Shown: positions 22,989-34,604 of the stretch, in pieces | Layout of the letters: every line of letters starts with the position of its first letter | Position numbering within the stretch: position 1 is the first letter of the stretch | From: Dryococelus australis | Taxonomy: Eukaryota; Arthropoda; Insecta; Phasmatodea; Phasmatidae | Length of the DNA stretch: 64,000 nucleotides | Reading direction: 5' to 3' | Assembly: GCA_029891345.1 (NCBI GenBank) | Contig: CM057005.1 | Coordinates: 60,281,760 to 60,345,759 of the forward strand | Program-made: the position numbers and the translations under genes | Notes under the pieces: generated by a model | What the model saw: only the letters and a program-made list of their open reading frames with translations | Database searches by the model: none | What the model was told of the DNA's origin: nothing

Positions 22989-23425
22989 CTTCCTTACACT
23001 TGGCCTCACGCTTATGAACCGCACGTGTTAATATACGTAGCTGCACACGGCTCTGTCTTTGATTTCTGTAGCGCAATACATGATACGCGCAGGTAGTTCC
23101 TCACGTGTATATTTTATTTGTCGAGCGGCGGTAACTCCTCGTGAATAATCCTGTGTGTATATATATATACATACATACATACATACACATACACACATGT
23201 TTGCATCCTTCTTGCGAAGACCTGTTCAGAAGTGTGTAATAAAGTATGTCAACCCATTTACAAAACCGAAGTTGACCCCCATATCTCCTTCACTCCTCGA
23301 CGTAACACCATACTGATAACGTCACGTTATGGCCCATTTCACCACAAATAACGATTGTCTGAACCCTTTTCTTCTATCGTTACAAGTGGGCGAGTTACTA
23401 AGGTGGCCTGTTTTAAATGCCTCAA

Positions 23426-23474
<49 letters not shown>

Positions 23475-24059
23475 GAACCTGTCGTTTCGTTTAATAAAAT
23501 AGTTAAATATGACAGTGTTAAAATACAATACAAGTAGTTACTTTTGTAAGTTCAACAAAGATTATTCTAAAAATTCACTGTACAACACTGCACATCACGT
23601 ACTGAATCAAGAGGTCCTGTTGTTATGAAACACCACCACTGGCCTTTATAAATAACCAACAACTAATTGACCTTAGTTCTTCATGACGTCGGAGTCCGGA
23701 CAGCGAAGAAGAAGAAAGATGGAGACAAGCTCTCTGCATCTTAAAAAGAAAGGGACGTAATGAATGGGCTCCTTGGGCATACAGAAGGCATCGTAGAGCG
23801 AAGACAGAAATAACGAAGTGTGAATTGTAATGGATGAGCGCAAGTTCACATATCTGCAAACAGAAATATGCATTGGGCAAGACAGATAACGGCGATGGCA
23901 AATACGCAACATAGTGATGGAATATTTGCCGACGTATACAGTATGCTCCGTCTTTGAAGATCGAGAGTGAGTTACAAATAGAATGTTAAGTAAGATCTAG
24001 TCACTCGAGGACATGCAGAAACTGAAAGGACGAAACAAGTATTAAATCGCACAGATTGC
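22989..24059. other. Sequence with two TA-type microsatellites
   Basis: A mixed (TA)n/(CATA)n run lies at about 23156-23198 and a pure (TA)n run at 23428-23473. The frames that cross them are products of the repeat. No gene seen. Confidence 0.6.
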
Positions 24060-24215
24060 CAAGAGAGATTCCATCTTTTCATTGCGAGAGGCTCTGGATT
24101 CGATTCCGGGTGAGATATGTTTTTAAAAAAAAGTTGTTATTTTAGTTTGTAAGAGACCTCCTTTACCCTGGTTGAGGCTGGTAAAAAAAACCCATTGTAA
24201 TTATTTTCTATCATC
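24060..24215 (+). mobile_element. tRNA-derived SINE, family T, copy 2 (diverged)
   Basis: Shares GCGAGAGGCTCTGGATTCGATTCCGGG-type head sequence with 5145-5347 (B-box GATTCGATTCCGGG). It is followed by a short body with A runs. The A-box half is eroded. Confidence 0.5.
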
Positions 24216-24968
24216 TGAGTATTTCTTATGGGACGTCGTGATATTAATGATAATTTTATAAAAGTAAATTATTATTTTAAAAATATAATTTTTCTTGCTT
24301 TTGAAGCGTGAGTGCGGTAAATGTTAACTTACAAACTAATTTCGCATAAAAGTTTTGAAAGAAATTTTAACACAATATTTGGTTTCAGCTTAAGTGTTCT
24401 TCAATTCACGGGAGTGACATGTTGCAATCCTTTGGAACCTGGCACTTGGTTCAACTGCGGTGAAGTTTCAACCTATAGCTAATTCTAACTTAAATTTTTA
24501 AAAATTGAAACACGGACGAACCAAGTCACAAATTTCCCATATATAATACTCTTCATGACATTCTGATGATATGGACATCGATTTTGACCCTGGGGTACGA
24601 TTTTGCTCAATTTTTGGGTTTACACGAAAAAGGATATCAAAATATTTTTCCTAAAAGTTTGCATTCGATTTTTTTTTACATTTAAAAATTGTTTTCCTTA
24701 GTATTATTTTACACAGTAACGGAAAAATATGTTAAATGTAAAAGAAACGTAGTAAATAATGGCGAAAGTTTTCTCGGAGTTCTGGCGTTTCCTTCACCAC
24801 TACATTCCGTATCTTCTTCAGTCACACTTCTTTCAACTCATTTTTTTTTCAGACTGGCCAGAAACGAAAGCCGCGACTCTCGGCTGGTGCAGCAACCTTC
24901 ACTAAAAGTCGGTTTCATTTCATCCTAGCCTCGCTGGCTCTACCTTCAAGGCGGAAAATAATATACAT
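24216..24968. other. AT-rich sequence, no gene seen
   Basis: No coding or repeat signal recognised. Confidence 0.4.
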
Positions 24969-25391
24969 TGTCCATTCACGGCTACTCCCAACTTTTCTGT
25001 TCTGAAGCCTTGATGAAGTTGTACTTCCAGGCTATTCCTCCGCGTCATGCAAAAGAAGCCTACAGCAGATTTACGCCAAAAGGACAACGCACCGTATTCG
25101 TGCGCACTCAGTGTAATAATATTTTGCATAAGAACTATTTCTTACTAGGCACTACCAACACGCCTATTTTCTCTCTGTTTTAATTCATATTAATTATAAA
25201 TGAGTTACTGTATTTTAGAAACAAATATTGTAAGTAAAAATTGAACTTTAAAAAAAAAAAAGCAATTTTTTCATTCACAAAAATATAAAGCGCTTGTGAT
25301 ACATTACATATTTAGGAAGCAATGAAGCATGTCGTACGTGGGGAGATTTTTCAAAGGTTTGATTCAAAAGTGTAAAGAAATCGCGAATAGA
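24969..25391 (-). mobile_element. Short TIR element, subfamily D, copy 1
   Basis: One end is TGTCCATTCACGGCTACTCC; the other end read in reverse is CTATTCGCGATTTCTTTACA. The interior is homologous to 61377-61803, including GGACAACGCACCG and ACTTCCAGGCTATTCCTCCG. The ends resemble the A/B terminus (TTCACGG...ACTTTT). Confidence 0.8.
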
Positions 25392-25398
25392 ATATAGC

Positions 25399-25424
25399 TT
25401 TTTTTTTTTTTTTTTTTTTTTTTT
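25399..25424. repeat. Poly(T) tract
   Basis: About 26 T immediately after the D copy. Confidence 0.9.
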
Positions 25425-26299
25425 GCGTGGTGTAGCGCACTCGAAGTTTTGCGAACTGGTGTACAGATGCAGTACCTTTAAGGGTATTTGTATAGAAAGT
25501 ATACTACAAAAGAAACATTTTACATTAAACACCTCGATTACAATATTGCGACAACATATGCACACAATGTACTACAACCAATACGCTTGAAAAATCACAG
25601 CTTAAATATGAAAATTATACTAATTTGCGACATCTAACATGAGGATTAATTTCATAGCCCTTGCTCGTCGGTCTCTTGCCTTTGATATAGAGACTATCGA
25701 GGCACATAAATGAGCGTGAACGGTGGGGATGCATGGTTTATTTCAAGTTTAAGCATTATATGGCAGCCTCGAACAAGAAACAAAAATGTATTCTATTCAG
25801 TTTTGTTTCCAATGACAATTGAACGTTTTCAGTGTCGCTACTCGTTAGACTGTCGGCACGACTGACCACAAAATTCTCCTTCTTTTGGTATAGTTTTAAG
25901 TGTGACAACAGCACCTTGGAGCATTTTTTTCGTACTTTAATATATTTCTTACACTACATGCTTCAGTGGTAGGAATTATAAACAAATACTACGCCACAGT
26001 TGGCAACAAATCACAGTCGAAGTGAGATGTTTGAAGGCGGGGGTGTGTATTCTCGCTCGGCTCAGACGCTCACCCGTGGTGTGTGTAACCAAGGTCGACT
26101 GAGTCTGCCAAAGTGATGGCCAACTAAATCGCGGTTATTTGCATTCGCTTCTCGGAAATATTCGTGCACGTGCGGCTAAGGAATCACCGCCCACGGCCCC
26201 TGTCATTCGTCCGCGATTCCTTAGGTTCATACCGGACCGTTGTGACCGATCTATGCTGTTATGAATTGCTAGAAAAAAGTTCTGTGCTGCTGTATACGC
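25425..26299. other. Unassigned sequence, GC-richer towards the right
   Basis: No gene recognised. At 26030-26240 the sequence is GC-richer and includes ATTTGCAT (an octamer-type motif); that alone is not evidence of function. Confidence 0.4.
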
Positions 26300-26307
26300 G
26301 TAATAAG

Positions 26308-26601
26308 TAGGGATAGGAAAATTTCGCGAGTTCATTTCAGGACGAGATAGACGTCAAACACGTGTACACTGAAGACACTTTTCAATTGGATCACAGTTTA
26401 TTAGACATACCCTGGACGACTCTGAGCAAATAGCAGACTTGCAAGGGAAACAAGTAGCGAGTACTATATTACCAGGTGTGTAGTAACACTGGGTACAGTG
26501 TGGGACAGCATCCAATGAACAAACACGCGAGTCTCGAGTGTACACAGTACTGTGGAGTCTAGCCAGCAGGACATTGAACTCGCGAAATTTTCCTATCCCT
26601 A
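26308..26601. mobile_element. hAT-type nonautonomous element
   Basis: A 294-bp element with perfectly matching termini, TAGGGATAGGAAAATTTCGC at the left and its complement at the right, at least 27 bp each. It is flanked by identical 8-bp direct repeats GTAATAAG (26300-26307 and 26602-26609). Eight-base duplications and a TAGGG start are hAT hallmarks. The intact termini and duplication suggest a recent insertion. No transposase is encoded. Confidence 0.92.
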
Positions 26602-26693
26602 GTAATAAGATTCGTTCGTTTTCCCATGAACCCACGGTGAAATTATTTTACTTGTTTGAATAACACAGCCCCAGTATACACAATAGTGCACTC

Positions 26694-26935
26694 GGGGGGC
26701 CGTGGTGGCGCCGTCGGTAGAGCGCCCACCTCCCATCAAGGTCAACTGGGTACGATTCCCGGCGGGGTTGCTCCCGGAGTAGTCGTGCCGGACGATGCCG
26801 CTGGTCGGGGTTTTTTTTTCTCGGGGATATCCCGTTTCCTCCACCCCTTTCACTCCAACTTTGCTCCATACTCACTTCACTTCAACCTCATCGGCTCATA
26901 TCTCTCCACTCCACACTCCATACCCACTAAGTCCA
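26694..26935 (+). mobile_element. tRNA-derived SINE, family S, copy 4
   Basis: Plus-strand head GGGCCGTGGTGGCGCCGTCG with an A-box-like GGTAGAGCGCCC and a B-box GGTACGATTCCCGGCGG. The S-family body follows (GACGATGCCGCTGGTCGGGG, then CTCCATACTCACTTC). The 3-prime part is diverged. Confidence 0.8.
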
Positions 26936-27000
26936 GGGAAAAAAATAGCGTACTACGACAGGCTCGAGTTGATTCTCTAGGCAGCGCGAGAAAGGATCTA

Positions 27001-27427
27001 TAGACTGTTCGCGGTAAAATGAGCACTTTTGAAAGTCCTGCTTAGATATACTTGTATGGACTTTGTGTATTCTTCCTCCTTATGCAAGATTAACACTGCC
27101 ATGGGCCTCACTACTTTATTCATGGGTCGGTCAAGTGAAATTGTGAAATTATTTGAAAAGTAAATGTTTTACCAATCTGCTCATTTTTATACTTCAATGC
27201 ATTAAAAAAAAAAAACAAAAAGCGAAAGAAATTATTTAAGTTATCAGAAATGGTTACCTAACACTTTTTATACGACGTTTAAATACGGAACTACTTCCCA
27301 ACCATCGTTACCTACTTTACTGCGTGCATGTCGCTCAGGGCGCCCTTTAAAATATATGCAGGTAGGGACAGTCACTTTTTTCTACGGGGTTGATTTTAAA
27401 AATGCTCATTTTATCGTGAACAGCCTT
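27001..27427 (+). mobile_element. Short TIR element, subfamily A, copy 5
   Basis: A 427-bp copy with TA at 26999-27000 and 27428-27429. The ends are TAGACTGTTCGCGGTAAAAT and TTATCGTGAACAGCCTT. The interior matches 22569-22986 throughout. Confidence 0.9.
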
Positions 27428-27754
27428 TAAACACATAACTCGCGCGCCAGACACGATGAGCACCGATCTTTTTAACGAACATATCCGAGCAGAAATATTT
27501 TCGCGGCCTCGAACTTCCAGAGGAAATAATTTCATTATCTCGTTCTTCGTACAATATGTACGAGCTGTACTGTTATACTACAACCTTTACTGATACTAAT
27601 GACAATAATTCTGCTACCATTTTTAGTGCAACTGCAGTAATGAGTATGTTTTTACAGCGGCTGGGTAAAGGATATCTACGACCTTTCAGAATCGTGTCAT
27701 TTGTCTTCATGTTCTGCTATTATTTAATTAAAATGAGATGTCATAGATAATGTG
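27428..27754. other. Unassigned sequence
   Basis: No recognised gene or repeat. Confidence 0.4.
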
Positions 27755-28145
27755 TGAAGTCATTTTTAAGGGGAATGGTGCACGAAAGCCGCGTATTTAC
27801 CGTAATTTTGGTCAAAAGATATTTTCAGAAAATTTTTCAAAATTTTTGGCACGACAAAACATAAAGAATAATTTCGAACACGTTCTTACAATGATAGATA
27901 TTCACTACCAATACTACTATCGGAGCAAGGAGCACTGATGAAAGATAAGAAAGAATATCTTATTTCTCATATTCCATCAGTGCTCATAGACTAATAAAGG
28001 TAGTGAATATTTAACATTGCAAGAAGTTGTTAAAAATTAATATTTATGTCTTGTGCCAAAAATTTCTATAAACACTCTGAAAAACAAGTTATAAAGAAAA
28101 TCGGGTAAATGTACTTATATTGGCCGTAAGGTTAAAATGTAAGTC
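27755..28145. mobile_element. Foldback (palindromic) element
   Basis: Two arms of roughly 190 bp are inverted about a centre near 27955. Matching blocks are AAATTTTTGGCAC (27840 and, inverted, 28055), ATATTCACTACC (27898 and 28010) and GAGCACTGATG (27930 and 27980). The central part is best conserved and the outer parts are diverged. A single-stranded form would make a long hairpin. The family is not recognised. Confidence 0.65.
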
Positions 28146-28174
28146 GTATTCTATAATCAAGAATGGAGGTTTTC

Positions 28175-28175
<1 letters not shown>

Positions 28176-28229
<54 letters not shown>
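28176..28229. repeat. Poly(A) tract, 54 bp
   Basis: An uninterrupted A run, the longest homopolymer in the window. It creates the phenylalanine runs seen in minus-strand frames. Confidence 0.95.
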
Positions 28230-28230
<1 letters not shown>

Positions 28231-28860
28231 GCTGTTTTTGGAGCACCGTTGTGGCAAACGGATAGGTAGTGGAGCGGGAACGGATAAGGTTGGGTGGAGG
28301 GGGGAGAGCCGACCCCCCACTCACTGATCCCCCATCCTTCCTCTTTGAAACCCTCACCCCCGAATTTCCACACCCCTCCCCGAGGAGTTATAGGGACAAG
28401 AGGGAATGTTTTCCATTTTGTACGGGATTGGAGGTGTGATCTTCGCCTTCGAATCAGCCTGGAAGGTGCATTTTTCGACCGATTTCCTTCAAATTTGTGG
28501 GAGAGGTACCTTTCCTTGTCCCACCCTCCCCTCATCAACAGTTTTGCCCTTCGTAAGTCGACGGTCTAAGTCTTAAGTGTTACATATTAAGTATTACTTA
28601 TTAAGTATTAAGTCTTAACGAGCACATGCCGAAATTCCCAGACGACATTGCACCATAAGTACTAATTCGTACGGTTAGCCGCTTCAGCTTTGATGGCTCA
28701 GCCCTCGGTTTCTGTAGGCCCAACCCCTGGTATAAAGATATTCAATAAAAGGCTTGGCAAAAACCTGCGCGAGACTTTAAAACGAACGACATTAAAACCG
28801 AGGTCTCTGCACGAGGGTGTTTTATACCTTGGCTGATTATGCAGCTGAGTAGCGACTAGA
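28230..28860. repeat. Unassigned sequence with dispersed repeat family E, copy 2
   Basis: The part at about 28625-28740 (ATTCCCAGACGACATTGCAC to CCCCTGGTATAAAG) matches 21805-21905. A small palindromic TTAAGTATTA cluster precedes it at about 28575-28620. The 28260-28400 part is G/C-tract rich. Confidence 0.5.
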
Positions 28861-29245
28861 ATTTTTATCCTTTGTATTCTACCTGACTGTCTCCCGCGTC
28901 TCAAGAGACCTGGTAAGTCTTGGAAAGACGTGCGTTACAAGGGGTTTGCAGGCTATCGGAGCCGTCGTCTGCCGAAGTCGTGACAACGCGTCGACAGACA
29001 GTGGCCGACAACAATGTATCGGCTCGGGGGCAGAGCTGTCGCGGCCTCCCGCACCTAAAGAGACAGGGCCCTCCCTGCCAGCAGGAGGAAGTCGACGAGT
29101 CACGCGAGCCCGCCCGGCGCTCGTTTTGTCTCCTCCCCGAAGGTCGGAGGTTACGTATCCCCGACGAGCTGCCGTCGACCTGCGGAACGATAACTCTACA
29201 TGACGGAGAGCCACGATTCGAGGTCGCAAACATGCGCTGAGTGCG
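28861..29245. promoter_or_regulatory. CpG-rich island-like segment
   Basis: About 380 bp with strikingly high GC and many CpG dinucleotides, in an AT-rich setting. A consensus splice donor, CTG|GTAAGT, occurs at about 28910. Overlapping open frames on both strands (28920-29240 plus, 28879-29229 minus) reflect GC-rich sequence and show no known domain. It could be a host promoter or first exon, or a fragment of a GC-rich repeat. Confidence 0.3.
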
Positions 29246-29600
29246 GGATATTAAAAGGAGCGAGAGGAAACGAGAAAAAAAATTACAAAAAAGGAATTGG
29301 GGAATAAAAACAAACGAGAATGAAAAAGCGGGGAAGAAAAATGAGGGAATGAGAAAAAGGAAAAAGAATGGGAATGTGAAGGACGAATTGGAGAGAAAGA
29401 GAAAACTAGTTTATAGTGACAGAAGACGACAGAAGGACAAACATAAAAAAAAAAGAAAAAAACGTTGAAAAGAGTAGAGAAAAGAACCATGGCAACTAAA
29501 AAATTATAAAAGAGGAGGGACAAACAGTTGAAGAATGGATATAAGGAAAGCAGAAAAAGAGGTGGAAGATAAGGATACCTGAAAATATAAGAGGTTGAGA
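29246..29600. repeat. Polypurine tract region
   Basis: About 350 bp in which the plus strand is almost all A and G. The frame at 29241-29468 is rich in lysine, arginine and glutamate purely because of this composition. Confidence 0.7.
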
Positions 29601-30249
29601 GAAGGTTTGGTGAACACAATTTTCAGAAGTGCCAGTCGATTACAAACGTTTCATCCAGTAACACCATGGCCAAAATGTCTAAAGCGTTACACGCTTAACA
29701 TATTCGATTTCGGCTAAACCAAAAATATGTATGTGCAAGTGTGTGCTGGCTTCAGATGTTTCTTAATATCAGCATTGTGGTATGGAGCGGGGCGTTTGGA
29801 ACTTTGCTGGCGGAAAACACTTTTCCTCTCTGTATATATTTTGTTTAGCTGCAATTTCAGTTTTTATTGCGAATTTAAAATTCAAGTTATTGTTTTACGC
29901 CAGAAAACGCTATTATGAACAAAAAAAAATCAGACATATTAATATACTTAAAATTAACTCAAACGGCGGGATTAACTTCCTTACGTTTGCAGTAACTGAA
30001 ATGTGCATTGCTAAATTTTGGTGTTCCCTATATATTAAAATGCATGCCGCCTTGCTGGAAAACGCTTTCCGATAACCCATGAGTGCACACACACACACAT
30101 GCATCTACATATACAGACTATTCGGAAATTGTCGGGGATAATTTTAAAAGATGGTAGGTCACGCCAAGACAAACATTTTTATATAAGGATCATGTGTTCG
30201 GAAACACCCCCCCCCCCTTTTTTTTTTTTTTCTTTCGAGATAAGCTCTG
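29601..30249. other. Unassigned sequence
   Basis: A poly(C)-poly(T) run lies at about 30207-30230, just before a SINE fragment. No gene seen. Confidence 0.4.
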
Positions 30250-30331
30250 CTTGACGCTCGCCTCGCTTCAAGCTTATCGGCTCTTAAGACCTCGATGTTA
30301 AGAGCCGCCAAAATATCTTCACTTACTCGCT
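30250..30331 (+). mobile_element. SINE family S, 3-prime fragment (copy 5)
   Basis: Matches only the distal part of the S body (CTCTTAAGACCTCGATGTTA then AGAGCCGCC and a C/T-rich end). The tRNA-like head is missing. Confidence 0.7.
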
Positions 30332-30405
30332 ATACGTATAAAATATTTTGGAAATACCAGTGAACTGCGATGTTGTATTGTGCCGAATATTTTGGACACA
30401 TAAGT

Positions 30406-31049
30406 AGTAGATATATAATGCGGGAACCAGCGCAGCGTACTTTTTCCGGCAATTTCAACCAAAAGTACAAGAAAAAACTAACATAACTATTTCCCGTTAT
30501 TTTTAACGATAGCACAAGAAAAAAATTAAAAACTCAATCTGAAATTCGATTAAAAAAAACGATCAAACTCAAGCAATTTTAAGTTAAAATCCAGCAAATT
30601 TCTCAGTTTCTAGTTACTTTTTATTATTTATAGAGGCTCCATTTCTCATCAATTTTCATCAAAAAACCATGCATTTTAACCCAAATATCAAGTAATTTTA
30701 TCGTTTTCATGCTACTCTTTCTACTTTCTAGAAACCTCATTTGGTCTCAATTTTCATCAAAAACAAGCAAATTTAAGCCAAAAATCAACTAGTTTTATCG
30801 TTTTAAAGCTACTTTTTCTACTTCCAAGAAGCTTCATTTGACCTTAAATTTAATCGAAAACCAAGCATTTTTACCCCAAAATCAAACAAATTTACCACTT
30901 TTTTTCTTCTAAAAACCTCCGTGCAGGATTTGTGTCGATTTAAAACAGCAAATTTATGCTAAAATCAAGCAAATTTAAGCTAAAATCAAGTAAATTGATG
31001 CTAAAATCAAACGAAATATGAAATAAGATATTTTATAGATTCAAATTTA
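30406..31049 (+). repeat. Polinton left terminal inverted repeat
   Basis: About 640 bp, inverted match to 44452-45087. The outer 130 bp are unique in sequence. The inner part is a series of imperfect subrepeats built on AAATCAAGCAAATTTAAGC. Confidence 0.9.
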
Positions 31050-31127
31050 AGCTAAAATCAAAATTAATGTTGTCTTATTATTCTTTGCAGTTTATATTCG
31101 AAGCTCTACTAATTTTTTAAAAACTTC

Positions 31128-32870
31128 TTATATTTGCTCTAGATTTTCTCCAATATCTTGAAGTTTATATCTATCGTCAACAAATTTTAAGAGTGTATAT
31201 TGTAAGTATTGTAAATTTAAATGAAATTTGTGAACTATGTTTTTAAGAAGTTCAGATGCATTATCTAATATATTGGAAGGTGGTCTTGAACCATCATCAC
31301 CACCTTTTAAAATATTAGTCAAACTGCATGGAAACACAGGGATTTTTATTTATAAAGAAAATATTCTTATTAAGAGAATGAAAAAACTCATTTAGAATTA
31401 TGAAAATTATATTTTATTTGATGAAATAAATCACCTATATATCTAAAAACTCGTAAATGTTTTAAAAGCAACGAATTAACTATAAGTCTAAAATATCGTA
31501 TTAAAATATCGAAACATTCTGTTGATTCTTCCATTTAATAATATTAAAACTTTATATATCTTCAGTAATTCTTCCCTTCAAATAATCATAAGTTAAATTT
31601 CTTTTACTAATTAAAACAATACAAACTGTTCCTCTTCAATAACTTTATTAAAATCACTAATTTTTGTGTTTGTTTTTTCTTTAACTACAGTAGTTTTTCT
31701 GTATAAACAATCTGTGACATATAATGGTATTCGTCCCAAAAATGAATAGTAATTATCATCACCATCAAAGTTTTCAGTTTATAATAAAGTTCATTATTTC
31801 TATAGTCGGTATCTAGAATCATTACAAGGAAAAAATTGTTTAAGACAAACACCGTTTTCAATGTTAAGATTCCAGTTTTCTTTAGGAAACATTTAATTTC
31901 TACCGTTTTTTAACATGAATATTTCTTACATTACGATAATCAAACATAGTAGCGTGTTTATGCTGTTCAGCACGATTTCTTCTTTTAAGTTGAAAACCTA
32001 AAATTACAAAATCAATCATATCAAATTTTAAATTATTAACCTGATCTTTTATATCAAAGTTAAAAACAGTTCAACCACCAGGAACTTCTTTTTCTAAAAA
32101 TAGCCAATAATCAAAACTAATACGATTTTTTGGAACTTTGTATATTTTTTCTTTAATTTCAATGACTGTGTTAGATTCAAATTCAACAATAGGCCATATA
32201 ATTTCTAATTTTCGAATAACAATTTTACCAGGATCAGGACGATGTTAGTAACTTTGTCGTATTAACCTAAAGTTTCATAAAGAAATAAACAGTTGTTATT
32301 AGATGAATTACGAAAAAAAAGTAATTTTATAACCACCTTTCCAATCAATCTCATTGTTTTCACGAATAAAACCAAACAAATATCTCAGCGGATACATTAT
32401 TTCATTTGTTTTATCACTAGAAACAGGTTTAACTTCGTCTGTTATATGACTAGAAACAGATTTATCTCGCTATAGATGATCAATACCAGTTAATTCTAAA
32501 TAATTTTGTTCACTGGGTGATCTTAATAAAGCATTCATCGTTGTTGATGTTATACCAGGATTATCAACAGCTTCGCTAATATTTCCATGTCTTGAAATTT
32601 CTACTCTGGAAAATTGAAAAGAAATGTTCGAACAAACATCAACATTATCTAAATTATCACATTTTGCTTCATCTCCAACTTGATCTCTCTTTAGTAAACT
32701 GAATTGCTCATAAACGTGTCATTTGGAAAAGAAAACCCCTCACCTATAGGAATATCAAATTCAATTCTATTATTGTAAACATTTAAATTCCCCCTAGTTT
32801 GATCAGTTGGGGGAAAAGTTTGTCACTCAAAAACTCTCAATACTTTTATAATAACTCATTTATAAGAAAA
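31128..32870 (-). pseudogene. Polinton major capsid protein remnant (double jelly-roll type)
   Basis: Minus-strand fragments resemble the Polinton major capsid protein, which would build the icosahedral shell. Visible pieces include NPGITSTTMNALLRSP near 32510-32580, close to the conserved GITSTLK block of this family, and VILGFQLKRRNRAEQ with DYRNVRNI near 31930-32020, matching the conserved ...F..QTDRKN...FD.C.LRN... region. The assignment rests on these blocks and on position next to the left repeat. It is multiply broken. Confidence 0.65.
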
Positions 32871-32897
32871 TATATATATATTAAAAATTCGCATATA

Positions 32898-33715
32898 AAT
32901 GACGCAATCAAAGGGAGGTTCTCGAGTTAAATTACTCATCGAAAGATACAAAAATGCAAAAAGGACCATGAAAAAGAATATGAAAAATTAATAAGAAAGA
33001 ACAACCATTAATCGACGAATTACGAAATATCGGTAAAAAAAAAGTAGAAAAAGTGAAGAAAATAAAAATTTAATAACACTAGTTCCTGTTGTATTAAAAA
33101 AATTTGATTATCCACCTACTCCTGAAGAAACATCGTTTGTAAGAGAATTATTCTCAAAATCTCCTAATGTGGAAGAGCAAATGGGAATTGTACCATTGAA
33201 AAATTTACACATGCAGCGTCTGATTCTACTGTAAATCTCGGGAAAAAATTTCAAAAAGAATGAATGTTATTCAATACAAATTAACGGAAGGACTTTCTAA
33301 TTTGTTAACAAAAGGAAAAGAAGAAGATCTTTAGGATAATTTCACTGATACCGATTATGAAAACTACACGAAATTTTTTTCAGATACCAATGCTGCATTC
33401 CAAGAATATAATCCAAGAAAGAAAAATAAACTCGAATAGAAGTTCGAATTACAAAAATATAATTATACAAATTTATAACTATATAAAAGAACCGCATTCA
33501 ATAACAGCACCAAACACACTAGCAAATTATGTCTCCCAGAACTTCTAGATCTGGAGAAAATATAAAAAATACAACAATTTGCCAAAAGCATATGTTTCGA
33601 AGGATGATGATAGAAAATTGTTTGATAGATTATTAGTTATTCATGGTGAAGAAAGTACTGGAAATAAAAATTATTACAATAATATGTAAACATAATGAAT
33701 ATGCTAAACAATAAA
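32898..33715 (+). pseudogene. Polinton gene remnant, unassigned
   Basis: Coding-like AT-rich sequence, divergent from the capsid gene. It begins with a lysine-rich MTQSKGGSRVKLLIERYK stretch and continues through pieces such as LVPVVLKKFDYPPTPEE. I do not recognise the family; the position among virion genes suggests a structural or accessory protein. Broken. Confidence 0.4.
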
Positions 33716-34150
33716 TTTTCTGTTTTTGTCATTAATAATCCCAAAGGAATTCCATATATTATAACAATTTTAAATATAACACCACATTCATTTTGGAATC
33801 CAGAACATAATGGCAAAAGTATTATAAATTGAGCTTTTAATAATTTAAATTTACCCGAAATGCATTCGCCAGGCTATAATTATTGTGAACCATTTACAAA
33901 ATTAAATGAAAAGTTGGAAAAAAGTGACACAGGAATAAATTAAATTAGATGAAGCGTGCAAAAATCACAATATTGCTTATACAGATCGTAAAGATTTAGA
34001 ATGTAGACATGAAGCTGATAAAATGGTACAAAAAGAAGCAAAACAAATTACATTAGATAAAAATACACCAATTGGTGAAAAAATTTGCTTCTGCTGCTGT
34101 TGGCTCAACTGTGTTTACAGAAAGAAAATTAGGATGGTGAATTAAAATGT
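33715..34150 (+). pseudogene. Polinton phospholipase A2-like protein remnant
   Basis: Fragments include GYNYCEPFTKL near 33870 and HNIAYTDRKD near 33970, with the downstream CRHEAD-like stretch. The order YCGP.T.L ... D.AC..HD..Y is the signature of the phospholipase A2 domain of parvovirus VP1 and of similar proteins in Polinton-like viruses, where it is thought to help virions breach membranes. The calcium-loop and catalytic-histidine regions are recognisable. Broken. Confidence 0.6.
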
Positions 34151-34334
34151 TCTATTAATTATATATGTATATATACTTATAAGTGAAGATAAAAAGCTGA
34201 TCTTTCGATAAACCCATTGATCAATTAAGATATATCGGTATAGAATTTTTTTAAACAAAATATCTACTTGAGAAAATAAATAAAAAATTAAAAGAAGGTA
34301 AAGGTTTCTTTTTAACTTAGACACTTCGAATAGT

Positions 34335-34365
<31 letters not shown>

Positions 34366-34384
34366 CAGGAAATGAATTACATCA

Positions 34385-34600
34385 CAAAGTAAATACACCA
34401 CTTATATTTCCAATTTTTTGGTGCACTTGGATCTTTAGCCGGCGGAGCAACTGCAATTTTTAATTATGTCGAACGAACTATAAAAAATAAAAAAAGAATT
34501 AGGACAACAGAGACACAATTTAGCAATGGAAAATAAATCAGGAAGAGATTTAGTGGCAAAAAAGAAGGGAAGACGAAAAAAGAAATTAGTATATACACAC
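34385..34600 (+). pseudogene. Polinton small hydrophobic virion protein remnant
   Basis: Contains FGALGSLAGGATAIFNYVE near 34415-34470, a glycine- and alanine-rich hydrophobic segment followed by a basic stretch. Similar short proteins sit just before the protease in other Polintons and are compared with adenovirus membrane-lytic or core peptides. Function is inferred from position and composition. Confidence 0.5.
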
Positions 34601-34604
34601 TATC

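Noticed and set aside
28089-28538. 149-aa minus-strand frame
   Set aside because: It is crossed by the 54-bp homopolymer, giving a phenylalanine run. The rest has no recognised domain.
29241-29468. Basic 75-aa protein rich in K, R and E
   Set aside because: The composition is dictated by a polypurine tract. There is no motif and no coding-like third-position pattern.
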